From assembly GCA_014529385.2 (NCBI GenBank), contig CM043942.1, positions 112,500,141 to 112,564,140 of the forward strand: 64,000 nucleotides of DNA, read 5' to 3'. The translations under genes were made by a program, and so were the position numbers. This document shows positions 55,036-64,000 of the stretch, piece after piece. The DNA comes from Adiantum capillus-veneris (taxonomy: Eukaryota > Streptophyta > Polypodiopsida > Polypodiales > Pteridaceae). The notes beneath the pieces were generated by a model. It was not told the origin of the DNA and did no database searches. It saw nothing but the letters and a program-made list of their open reading frames with translations. Positions within the stretch are counted from its first letter, which is position 1; each line of letters starts with the position of its first letter.

Positions 55036-56732
55036 CGAAAACCCTAGGTAGGTGACCGAGACTAGTCATTGAGGATAGGGATTCTCTGGCTTGCCAGAGT
55101 CTTATTTTACATTTAGATAAGATCAAAGGGTGGTGGACTCTCTAGGTTTTAGGAGGAGTTTAGGGAGCGTGTGTCTGGCATAGATCCTTCGACTTAGGTA
55201 GTATTAGTTAGGTTGTGGTGTGGAGAGTAGGAATTTGAAGTGGTAGATGCGGTGAGAAGATAGCTTGAGAGTCCGTGAGAGGCCAGGAAGCAACTGAGAC
55301 ACCAAAATCAACATCTCACATGATGAGTAGGAGTGGGGTAAGTAAGACATCATGATTTATGATTTGGAGCACTTCATGCATGTTATATTTGCTGTTAAGC
55401 TCATCAAAGAGCTGTAAAAGACGGTAAATTGTGTTTAGATACTGAATTGAAGTCCAAAAGTTTTTGTGAGTATTGCTGAGAGATCTGCAGAGCATAGAGA
55501 AGCCCACTGACAGAGAAAAACTAAATTTTAAGGAAAAAAGACATCCTACGTGTAGGATGTCTACAGAGTGATATGGCAAAAATTTGGAGAATCCGAGTTG
55601 ACCAGAGTGTTAATAAGGTAGGTTTAACCCTATTTTCACTTGGAAAGTGGAAAATTGACCATATCTTGATAGATTGTGGCCAAAAGACAAGAATTGCCAG
55701 ACATCCTACCCAAATTGTGCCAAGGCATAATTTTAAGACCAAAACCATAGGATGTCTTCATGTGCATGATCTACATGATTTATTGAGTGCATATGAAAGG
55801 TTTCATCTCAATTGGGTGAGAAAATTGGAGTTTAAGTAGACTTTAGCATTTTTTGACTGAAAAAGGCTAGAATAGCTAAGTTTGGGGTCTGTTGACATTC
55901 AAACACAGATCTAAACACACCAGTGAGCTCAACACATCAAAGGAAAGGCTTTGGACCAAGTAGGGTTAAATTCTGTTGCAGAAGACATCCTATACGTAGT
56001 ATGTCTAATGTATGATGAAAAGTCCAAAATCCTATTTGAGCCATACCAAGCTCTCATATAGGTTAGAAAAACCTCCTAGTCAAGTTTGGTCCAATTTGGA
56101 GTTGATTTGACTGGTGAATTCATCAAAATGAACATTAGGCTTCTGAAACAGATTTTTGATCAGTTGACCAGCTCATAGGTGTCCAAACCAAAAAGTAAGA
56201 ACAACTGAAAGCTCATCACATCAAGGAAAGTCTACATTGCAAATTTTGGTTGAAAGAGAGCAAAAAGACATCCTACGCGTAGGATGTCTACAGGGTCATT
56301 TTTTGGACAAAATTAAACTGTTGACATGCCTGGAGGTTCTAATTGACTTAAGATTTCCAGAACTTCTTTCATAAGTGAAATTGGACTTTGTTTGACCTTT
56401 TGACGGAGCAAAGACGGAATTAAGATTTTACTGCTAGACTGACAAACACTTGGGTGGTGTACAATCCCATATTAGCAGACGGAATTAAGATTTTACTGCT
56501 AGACTGACAAACACTTGGGTGGTGTAGAATCCCAGATTAGCAGACCTAATCAAGAACATCAAGAAGTGTATAGAGTACAATAGTGGTTGGGATTAACCCC
56601 TCAGTTATGCCAATCATTACTAAGACCACCTCTAGCGGTTAAATGCTTTGATTTGATTGTCGAAATTAAACGCTTGTGTATATGTATATTCTGCAGCAAA
56701 GCAAGAAGTTGTGCGTAAACTGATCCCTTGCC
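55036..56732. other. Leader of element B with palindrome repeats and tandem duplications
   Basis: No gene. Three copies of a 24-bp palindrome (half site AGACATCCTACG, or a close variant) lie at 55539-55562, 55983-56006 and 56266-56289. The last two sit inside a diverged tandem duplication of about 283 bp (CACATCAAAGGAAAGxCT context at 55930 and 56213). An exact 65-bp tandem duplication with three differences lies at 56412-56476 and 56477-56541. Confidence 0.75.
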
Positions 56733-56883
56733 AGGTGAGTGGTTGGATTTGTGATAAATTGCATTGCTAAGTTTGATAAATTTCCAGGTGAGTGGTTGGA
56801 TTTGTGATAAATTGCATTGCTAAGTTTGATAAATTTCCAGGTGAGTGGTTGGATTTGTGATAAATTGCATTGCTAAGTTTGAT
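56733..56883 (+). repeat. 53-bp tandem repeat, about 2.9 copies, each with a 5' splice-site consensus
   Basis: Units start at 56733, 56786 and 56839 with AGGTGAGTGGTTGGATTTG. The junctions read CCAGGTGAGT, a match to the plant donor CAG/GTGAGT. The array ends just before the gag-side ORF. The copies are nearly identical, so the expansion is young. Confidence 0.9.
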
Positions 56884-56923
56884 GAATTGAAGATCAGGAA
56901 GACATATTCCTAGAGACCAAAAA

Positions 56924-57517
56924 GTGGCAGGTGATCAGGGGAGCCTAGTATCCACTGAGGAGAGTGTAACTCAGGCAAGGCTATATCCATTAGCCCTCAT
57001 CATTGAGGAAGGTAGTGATACTGACACTTCATCAGATAAGTCCTTCTTCATGATGGGTAGTCAACAGCCAGGAGGTTTCTCCAGTGAAGGACCAATGCTA
57101 GAAGGAAGCATCTCCCAAAACCCTTTGAACAATGCCAAGTTCACTATAATCTTCTTAGAAGGAACAAACTCTCGGGGAGCCCTAGTTTATTCTGACTATC
57201 GGGGACGTAAGTGTATTTATATAGAGGAACAGCCTTCTCAGAGACTAGAGATAATTCAAGTCTATGATGATGGAGATAGATACCGAGATGAAAAGGGGAA
57301 CCACTATCTGATAGTTAGCAACCCTAAGGATTACAACAGGTATGGAGATAATGTGGCAAAAGGAAAAATGGTCTCAGAGACTCAAGAGCCGCCTCCAAAA
57401 ATTTATCGACCTAGAGCTCTTTTTATGTATGATAAAAAAACAACCAGAGTCTCTACCTATAATGAGAATATGGGAATTTATAAGCATGAGAGCGAGGGAG
57501 TAGTCTCTTACTTTTGA
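56924..57517 (+). CDS. Element B N-terminal ORF (gag-proximal protein)
   Basis: Open for 198 codons but without ATG until 57051 (MMGSQQPGG); an ATG at 56882 is closed by TGA two codons later. Contains SVTQARLYPLALIIEEGSD, EGTNSRGALVYSDYRGRKCI, KGNHYLIVSNPKDYNRYGDN and ALFMYDKKTTRVSTYNENMG. It aligns with 40446-41042 of element A. The start may come from splicing at one of the donor-like repeats upstream, or the ATG may be lost. No known domain recognised. Confidence 0.6.
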   Translation: MAGDQGSLVSTEESVTQARLYPLALIIEEGSDTDTSSDKSFFMMGSQQPGGFSSEGPMLEGSISQNPLNNAKFTIIFLEGTNSRGALVYSDYRGRKCIYIEEQPSQRLEIIQVYDDGDRYRDEKGNHYLIVSNPKDYNRYGDNVAKGKMVSETQEPPPKIYRPRALFMYDKKTTRVSTYNENMGIYKHESEGVVSYF

Positions 57518-57548
57518 TGCAAAGAACCCTACCCAAATGAATTAAGCA

Positions 57549-58890
57549 ATGACAAGGTTGTTTACTTCTTCTCTTATGAAATTGCTATGGGAAAGGATAT
57601 CATTTTTGTTTGACAGGTACGGGCGAGAATACAAACAAATTCTGTCAGAGGAGGTAGATAAGGTACCAGTTCCAGAAACATCTACATATGCCCCCGAAGA
57701 AGTACCAAGGTCCACCTATACCTCTAGCAAGTCAACAAATCCATTTTCAGAGGAGTACGACGCAACATCACATTCTAATTGACAGTAGACGTTCAACTAC
57801 CAGAACCAACAAGCAACCCAACCATCATTGCAGGCATGGCTTCAACAAAGTGCGACATTAGAACAAGACCGAAATAGAGGTGGTTATCCAGTCTCACGAG
57901 GGCTAAGAGATTTACAAGAACCACCACTCTATTCATAGTATCAAGGCGAGACTAAGCCAAAAACTCAAGAGTCGGCAGAGCCCGGAAGACAACCCATAGA
58001 ACAAGTTCGAAGAGGTGAATCACCTCTTGAAAGAACCATCAGAAATTATGGCTTAGGAGAACCTCTGGGAGAGGAACCCTCCCACTACCGAAGGCAGAGG
58101 AGGTATATCGAGTAGGACAAGGAGAACCAATGATGAGATTTGTAGACCATCGTAGAATTAGACCTTCTCAGGTGTAAAAATGGATAAACAAGAAATACAC
58201 GTGAAACAAAGATCTTAGGGATCATGTAGCAGCCTTCGTGCGTGTAATTAGAGCTGAAGAAGTTTTGGGCTTCCCTACTCAATTTGCAGGGTTTTGACTT
58301 ACCCTAGAAGAGGATGCTGTCACTTGGTTTGACTCCGTGGAGCGTAGAGATGAAGTCTATGGAGGAGGTTTTTGACGAGTTTATTGATGAATTTTCACAA
58401 AGGGGGATAGCTCATAATACAGTCTCACAAATCCATAAATTCAAATAGAAAGAAGGGGAATCTGTTCGAAAGGCAGCCCTACGACTAAAAAGATATGTGA
58501 AGTTCTGCCCTGTAGAAGAACAACCAACCCAATCTAGACTTATGCTTATATTTATTCAAGGACTAAGAAACGCAGATCTCCAAAAGGACTTACATATGAA
58601 GAGGAGCACAACGTTAAATGAGGTGACTAAGGAAGCTCTTTACCTTGTAGACAATTGTGTGGTCTACAAGGAGGGTGAATTCAAGGAACTTGATGACGAT
58701 TCATCCTCACAACAAAGTGGAAGCAAGTCTGCTAAGACAACATTGAAAGGAGAAGTAGCTGTAAGCCAGGAGCAATTTGTGGAGGAAGTGCTAAAAAAAA
58801 TTAATATGTATGCCAAGCCTCAGGCTAAGAAGCCGAAGTGGTGTGCAATTGAACAAAAATGGACAAGCCATGTGACGCAGGAATGTTAGT
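57549..58890 (+). pseudogene. Element B Gag (Retrotrans_gag-like)
   Basis: Frames give a Ser/Gln-rich spacer (YAPEEVPRSTYTSSKSTNPF, QQATQPSLQAWLQQSATLEQ) followed by the capsid-like region: LPWKR-type decayed start, FDEFIDEFSQRGIAHNTVSQ, SVRKAALRLKRYVKFCPVEE, SRLMLIFIQGLRNADLQKDL and LNEVTKEALYLVDN. This matches the retrotransposon gag domain order (helices ending in LxxGLRxxLxxxL). Stops occur at about 57600, 57780, 57935, 58115-58300 and 58448. The protein would form the virus-like particle; this copy cannot be translated whole. Confidence 0.8.
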
Positions 58891-59667
58891 ATAACAAAGG
58901 ATATGTGAGGGAGCGACCTTATGCTCCCCAAGCTCAAGTACCATCTCCTCAAATCCCATTGATGCCTAGGTATCAAGCAAGTAACCTACCAGGACCTGTA
59001 GGAGTTGAAAGACCACAACCAGTATTGGGGCAACAACCACCCCTACCAAGAGTATGACTGGTCGGCATAAGATACGCACCAACGATAAACGAACCAGAAG
59101 AGAATGATTTCGTCCTATGCATGCATATTACAAAGATTCCAATGGATATGCAGCAATCCTATCTATTACCCATCGAAAGAACCTAAAACACAAGAACCTT
59201 GGAGCATAATTGGAGGTACAGGACCACCAACAACTGCCCAAGCTACAGGAGAAGGAAGATAGAGCTTGCATGAAGGAACATTATTGTTTATAGCCGACGG
59301 AGGCATGGGCGGGTAGCAGAGGCATGCGTACCAACAGAGAGGATCTAAAGGTGCACCTCAACAGCCTAAGGGACCTTGCTACAAGTGTGGCGGAGATCAT
59401 TGGCTAAGGGAATGTCCTCACGATGAAATCGTTAGAGTCAACGCGTATTGCACCGAGTGTGGAATCACTCAATTGATTCCCGATTGCCCTAAGAACCCGA
59501 GTAAAGGATCAAAAACTACTTTGAACATGCTGGAAGCAGTGCCTTCCAGTGGAGGGCCAGAAAACGAGATAGTAATACCTATTTAGACAGTCACAAGGGC
59601 ACAGACTCAAAGAAGAACAAACGTACCCATAATTGAAGAGCCAAAAACCGATGCCCCTAGTGCAAAA
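58891..59667 (+). pseudogene. Element B nucleocapsid region with CCHC-like knuckles
   Basis: Pro/Gln-rich sequence leads to CYKCGGDHWLRECP (about 59374-59415), a CCHC knuckle one residue short between the second Cys and His. A second cysteine set follows, CTECGITQLIPDC (about 59449-59487), in which His is replaced by Gln. Such knuckles bind the packaged RNA. Stops at about 58888, 59057 and 59584 separate the segment from its neighbours. Confidence 0.8.
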
Positions 59668-60468
59668 ATGAAAAATCAAAGAAGCACTTGGAAATCTAGA
59701 AAGGCTCGTATGAAAGCCAGAAGAGAACGAGAGCAAACGGCTCTATCTGAGGAGTTAAAACACACAAAGGATATATTGGAGCGGTTAGAGGATCTAACTA
59801 GTTTAAGTTCACACGCTGCTACAACCAAAGGGGCCAAGGAAATAGTAGAACCCAAAAGTGCAGGATCGAGAGGACCAGTGCTGGTAGAAAAAGTAAATGA
59901 GCAGCTTGACGCACTTTTAAAAGCATACGAAGCCAGACTAAAAAAAAACCAAAATCAAGAGCAAAGATGGATGACATATCCATATGCGGAACTAGAAAAA
60001 CAAAGGTTGGAAATGTGTCGAAAGATGATTGAAACAGCCCAATCCTTGATAGAAAACCCGCTTGGTAAACCTGCAAGTTGGCACACGGTGCCATCACCAA
60101 CCCCTATCACACCAACTCTAGAGAAACAAGCATACACAAAGGAGGGACTCACGATTGCCTCAGAGTCTAGGAGAAAACCTATCATAGTGTCAAATACAAC
60201 AGATGAGACAATTGATGGTTTTCAGCCTAAAACATTGGTAGGGATGGGTAAGGATTGTGACAGTTTAGATGACCTGTGGAAACAAATCCGGGAAGCAAAT
60301 GAAGCTAGCAGGGTGAACCTCCAAATAAATATCACTCGGAAGGAGAAAAATGAGATCTTACCTCCCATTGAAGAGTTTGAGGCAAGATCACAAATGAACT
60401 TTGATATGCATTCACAAGGGGGGATTAGGGGTCAATCAGTTCAAGGCACAACCAACCAGACTTGCTAA
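59668..60468 (+). CDS. Element B coiled-coil ORF between nucleocapsid and protease
   Basis: An open frame of 266 codons from ATG 59668. It has a basic start (STWKSRKARMKARREREQ), long heptad-like stretches rich in Glu, Lys and Leu (about residues 20-130), then a Pro-rich turn (SWHTVPSPTPITPTLEKQ) and an acidic end. No enzyme motif. It is probably a Gag-Pol linker of this family. Intact here although its neighbours are broken. Confidence 0.6.
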   Translation: MKNQRSTWKSRKARMKARREREQTALSEELKHTKDILERLEDLTSLSSHAATTKGAKEIVEPKSAGSRGPVLVEKVNEQLDALLKAYEARLKKNQNQEQRWMTYPYAELEKQRLEMCRKMIETAQSLIENPLGKPASWHTVPSPTPITPTLEKQAYTKEGLTIASESRRKPIIVSNTTDETIDGFQPKTLVGMGKDCDSLDDLWKQIREANEASRVNLQINITRKEKNEILPPIEEFEARSQMNFDMHSQGGIRGQSVQGTTNQTC

Positions 60469-60641
60469 AAACTCTACCCTCTTACCTAGGGGAGTATGAA
60501 GCTAAGTCTGAGGTGAGAGCAATCCCATCTCAAAGACTTTCTCCAAACAGAGTAATGGATTCACAAGGGTTGATTGAGTTATTGTCCACACCTGTGGCAT
60601 GCACAATCACGTTAGCCAAACTCCTAAGGTGATGACCAAAT

Positions 60642-61106
60642 ATGTGGACCACCGTAGGCAAATGCTTAGAAAAATTTGGAGTAAAAGACCCTACCTCGAA
60701 GCTTCAAGAAGGGATCAGAGAATTGCACAAGCCTCAACTAAACACTAGGCTTGTACCTTTAAACAAGGTTGGAGAATATTGCGAGGGAGAAGATGGAAAT
60801 ACCACACTACTAGTAGAATTCCAGGGAGTAGTATCCAAAGATATTCTTGACAGTGGAGCGGGAGTCGCTATCGCCACCAAAGAAATCTGGAAAAAATGGG
60901 GAAAACCGGCTTTGAGAGCAACCAGAATGAAATTGCAACTGGCAGATGGGCTCATGGAAAAGCCTGTAGGAGTTTTAGAAAAAGTAATTGTCACCTCTTG
61001 CGGAATTGAGTATGAGCATACATTTGCAATAGTTGATTTTGAGAAAAAGAACAATTACGAGATCATCTTGGGAAAACCGTTCATGAGACAATTAAAGATG
61101 GTCTAG
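60642..61106 (+). CDS. Element B aspartic protease
   Basis: An open frame of 154 codons; the first ATG is at 60642. The active site is ILDSGAGVAIATKEIW (about residues 68-83), with LQLADGLMEKPVGVLEKV as the flap side and NNYEIILGKPFMRQLKMV as the closing ILG-type motif. DSG, A-D-G and I-I-L-G are the motifs of retropepsins. It should cleave Gag-Pol. A TAG follows at 61105-61107 in KMV-stop-DWG, where element A has an intact codon in a similar place. Confidence 0.85.
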   Translation: MWTTVGKCLEKFGVKDPTSKLQEGIRELHKPQLNTRLVPLNKVGEYCEGEDGNTTLLVEFQGVVSKDILDSGAGVAIATKEIWKKWGKPALRATRMKLQLADGLMEKPVGVLEKVIVTSCGIEYEHTFAIVDFEKKNNYEIILGKPFMRQLKMV

Positions 61107-61187
61107 GATTGGGGTTACGACCACATATACCTTAGATGTGGGGAGACTACAACCAAAATATACCTAAAAGACCATAGTTACAAGGAT

Positions 61188-61583
61188 GTGAACCAGACAC
61201 CAGTGGAAGAGTTTGATTCGGCTACATTGGCAGGGTCCGAACTCCTAGCATGGTTAGGGCAGAAAAAAGAGCTATGGATGTGCGGAGCTTCACATTGTGG
61301 AAGCTTGAAAAGAGAGGAATGCATCTTAGAAAGAGCTATTGAGGACAAGGAATATATTCTGGAACCTTTTTTTGAAGATGCCTTAGAACCTCTGGAATGG
61401 GAACACATACTAGCAACATTGGATGTCTGTACCATTACAGATAGCCCAACAACAAAATTTTACGATAAGGATGGCTATGATGTGCTACCCTATTACATGG
61501 TAAACCTTGTACCAGTAGGAGATGAAAATGTAGACTCACCAAAACAAGAAGAGTTTTATAACTCCTCTGAGCATCTGAATTAA
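61188..61583 (+). pseudogene. Element B protease-RT linker
   Basis: Contains LAGSELLAWLGQKKELWMCG, ASHCGSLKREECILERAIED, EWEHILATLDVCT and FYDKDGYDVLPYYMVN. It matches the linker of element A (43600-44000), with the Cys and Glu residues conserved. No enzymatic motif. Similarity to A continues weakly to KFYDFANQHHRRQDR (about 61640-61690) and then stops. Confidence 0.7.
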
Positions 61584-61695
61584 GTAACGATGCATATAAC
61601 GAGTGTTCAGACAATTCAGGCGAGCGTGGGAAGACAACCGCAGATATCAAGTTTTATGATTTTGCAAATCAACACCATAGACGCCAGGACAGGAT

Positions 61696-62163
61696 ATGCT
61701 TCAACAAATCCATCAAGAAGAACAACAGATGAAGGAGAAACAGAGGATACGAGAAGAAGCACAAGTAGAAGCAGAAGCAAAAGAACGCATTGCAGAAAGA
61801 AGGCTTCTACGACAACAACAACAAATTGGCTCACCGTTGCGAATAAATGCTATTCGATTAACAAATTTTAGTGAAGACACAGTGGAATTATTAGTGAACA
61901 TGCTCAATCACCAAATACATGGGACATGCATTTGGATCCCCAAGGCGATGCTACAGGAACTCCCTTTAGTACAAGCAAAACCAGCCGCCAGACAAACAAG
62001 AGCAAATCAATCTGTGTGGATGCCGATCAATAAAACAACAATAACGACCAAAAAAGAGGCCTTAAACCTACAAACGCGTCCAAAAAAAGCTACAAATGGC
62101 AAGCAAAAGATAAAAAGATTATGGCCACATCAGACACGACGCTTCTCTCCACGGAGACCATAA
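61696..62163 (+). CDS. Charged 155-codon ORF replacing pol in element B
   Basis: Starts MLQQIHQEEQQMKEKQRIRE, a Glu/Gln/Arg coiled coil, followed by SEDTVELLVNMLNHQIHGTC and a Lys/Thr-rich basic tail. It stands where RT should begin. No domain recognised. It may be the end of another Ty3 family, joined by deletion, or an unrelated ORF. It is followed by non-coding sequence with a purine tract (GGATGGGGGGAGGC at 62478-62491). Confidence 0.4.
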   Translation: MLQQIHQEEQQMKEKQRIREEAQVEAEAKERIAERRLLRQQQQIGSPLRINAIRLTNFSEDTVELLVNMLNHQIHGTCIWIPKAMLQELPLVQAKPAARQTRANQSVWMPINKTTITTKKEALNLQTRPKKATNGKQKIKRLWPHQTRRFSPRRP

Positions 62164-63458
62164 CGGCCATACCTACAGTAGCGGAAAACCAAGGCACCTT
62201 CGCAAAGAAGACAATCAAACAATGAGCGGCAGAATTACAACTTATAATTGCAAAGAAAATCTTCCAACCAAACCAACAACAAATAGGAAACCTCGCCGTC
62301 AAATGCCAATAAGCATCGTGCTTATTCCCTCCTCTCGCATCGCATTAAGTTTAACATGCATTGATCGAGTATGCATCAGGTACGGTCACGTTACAAGGAC
62401 GCGCATTACCATGATTTTTTTTCCATACACTGCACATACCCAGAGGCAATAACTTGTCATCCGAGAGGACTCCGATTAGGATGGGGGGAGGCATTCTCAA
62501 TGCGAATCCGATGACAGTAAAAAGCAGCAAAAAGGGCATGTTTGGACTATTTTTGGAGGGATTTACATTTGATTGTGAAATTTTTTGGACTAACCAAAGT
62601 ACATATGCCCTTATATATCATTAATCTACGGATATATGAGGCCAAACGCCAAATTGGGGCCGATAAGTGTGTGTATAAATGTAAAAATAATCATTTTTTG
62701 GGCAAAATATTGGAAAAATGAAGAAATCCGGCCATAAAAATTACATGTGAGTGTTACATAGTGTGTCGGGGTGAAGTTTTTGATTTATTTTGAGTTTTGG
62801 GGTTTTTTTGGGTTGATTTTGGTATTTTTCTTTTAGATTTACTAATTATTGGCAGAAAAACTTAAAAAATACAAAAAGCAGGTGAAATGCGATTGTAATG
62901 AAAAACAAAAAATATGGGGACGATGAGTGACTAAAAGACAACCCAAGGTGCAGTGGGGGTACAATTATGAGAATGAAGCGGGAGAAGTATTGTGGCCAGA
63001 TTTTGACCGAATCGTCAAAATTCTTAGAAACTGAGCAAACGGAGTCCAAATGGAGAACTTTTCGAGTCTAAACCGCGTTTTGCGAAAAGTTAAGAGCACA
63101 TGTCAAATTTCATGAAAAGTGGTTCTTGGACCCCTATTATAAGATTTTTTCACTCTACTTAGAGCTCATTTCTACTATTCACTTGTGTGAGAGAGCTCTA
63201 GCCACCTAGAGCACACAAGACTTTCAGCACAGCCGATACGCCGCGCACAGTCATTCGACGACTACCAGATATGAGAGATAGACTCAACACCTTATGCTCT
63301 TCATGTATATGTGATGTTTTGTCACCAAAACTAGCATAGAACTCCAACAGGGTTTGCAGGGTAGAGACTTGTGAGCATAGGTAACCACCTAGCGGCTAAC
63401 CCAATACCAACAAGACTTCATAGGGGGTTTACCCTAGCCTAAGAGACCAATCTTGGAT
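62164..63458. other. Non-coding spacer, similar in layout to the spacer of element A
   Basis: AT-rich, with AAAAATGAAGAAATCCGG at 62715 resembling AAAAATGGAGAAATCCAAC at 47965. A TATA-poor CT/GA-rich part with GAGAGAGCTCTAGCC lies near 63190. Nothing coding. It probably corresponds to the pol-to-3' ORF spacer. Confidence 0.45.
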
Positions 63459-64000
63459 GCCCAAAGGAGGCAAAAAAGCAACGGAAAAAAACCTAACTTC
63501 TCGAGCCCTCCAAGAAGCCACACAGAGGAAATCCGGCAAAAGTAACCAGAATCATACCAAAACTCATGAGTAGGAGCTTCTCGACGAGCTCTACAAGGCT
63601 ACATGGGCCACGTGGCCAAAAGGTGACCCAAAGTAGGCCTAAGCTTCAGAAACGGCATCGAAAACGCAAAGGGTCACTTGGCTCTCACAGCCAAGTGATA
63701 CGTCCGTTTGCTACCAAAATTTACCAAGGCCTTCAACAACCAAATACTATGGTGGTAGACCACTACAAATCATTGGGGGTATGCAAATGTAATCATGGAC
63801 GCTTCTAGAGCGACAAATCACCAAACGAAGCTCAAGAGAAGCCAAAACCAACAAGAATCACATGGCAAGGTTCCCTAAGGGATAATGAAGCTATGCTGGT
63901 CATCATCGAGAAATTTCATCACAAAAAAGCGCTCCAAGAGTCATAAATCACCTCTGAGGCTCCAAAAGCCAAGAAGGGAGTTTCTAACTAACCATTTGAT
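63459..64000 (+). pseudogene. Degenerate start of a further ORF at the window edge
   Basis: ATG at 63459 opens MPKGGKKATEKNLTSRALQE and runs to TAG at 63567. The same frame continues ELLDELYKATWATWPKGDPK with TAG and TAA after it. Its position after the spacer and its basic Lys-rich start recall the extra ORF of element A (49952), but the sequences do not align well. The window ends inside it. Confidence 0.35.

Larger units (their letters stand above)
53470..62163 (+). mobile_element. Ty3/gypsy element B (gag-pro copy lacking RT and integrase)
   Basis: Order: LTR, PBS (55017), 1.9-kb leader with palindromes and tandem repeats, N-terminal ORF (56924-57517), gag (57549-58890), CCHC region (59370-59500), coiled-coil ORF (59668-60468), protease (60642-61106), linker (61188-61583), then a short charged ORF (61696-62163). 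No RT, RNase H or integrase follows before the window ends. Compared with element A, similarity stops near 61690, so the pol genes are deleted or replaced. It belongs to the same family as A by the N-terminal and linker domains. Confidence 0.8.

Overview
The window is nuclear DNA of a land plant with a large, repeat-rich genome. The evidence is a plant-type, intron-containing cationic amino acid transporter gene, plant CACTA, Ty1/copia and Ty3/gypsy elements, a decayed PLS-type PPR (pentatricopeptide repeat) fragment, and two tandem TTTAGGG telomere-type motifs. Long introns full of repeats, many long CT/GA, CA and TA microsatellites and nested retroelements suggest a fern, gymnosperm or similar genome rather than a compact angiosperm. 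The species cannot be read from the sequence.

Layout. Positions 879-5577 hold a minus-strand, 5'-truncated Ty1/copia element with its 3' LTR at the left. Positions 6021-14024 hold a structurally complete 8.0-kb CACTA (En/Spm) DNA transposon with CACTACAAGAGG termini and a TAA target duplication. It carries a tnp2-type transposase gene, a Transposase_24 (TNPA-like) gene, GCGACGCT-type subterminal repeats, and a captured fragment of a host heavy-metal-binding HIPP-type gene. From 14028 to 22120 there is mostly non-coding, retroelement-derived sequence, including an LTR element (18473-21936) nested in a tandem-repeat LTR.

The only convincing host gene is a six-exon CAT-type amino acid transporter on the plus strand (exons between about 23700 and 36052). 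Its introns contain a pair of fold-back MITEs, another MITE of 371 bp, and tandem repeats. After an isolated minus-strand LTR (36921-37610) and very large AT microsatellites, the right third (40446-64000) is occupied by two related Ty3/gypsy elements. Element A has an N-terminal gag-side ORF, protease remnant, RT, RNase H, integrase and an extra 3' ORF. It ends in a 1547-bp LTR (53470-55016) that is also the 5' LTR of element B, which has a PBS, gag, CCHC knuckle and protease but lacks RT and integrase here.

How the parts work together. The CAT gene would give a plasma-membrane or endomembrane amino acid permease of about 578 residues, but no in-frame ATG is visible at its expected start. Almost all transposon genes are broken by stops of the kind C-to-T change produces (CAG to TAG, CGA to TGA, CAA to TAA, TGG to TAG), as expected from methylated, silenced copies. 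The most unusual items are the HIPP capture inside the CACTA element, two integrase zinc-binding (HHCC) modules in tandem in element A, the large ORF of unknown function before the 3' LTR, and CG-centred palindromes spaced about 285-290 bp apart in the non-coding parts of both Ty3 elements.
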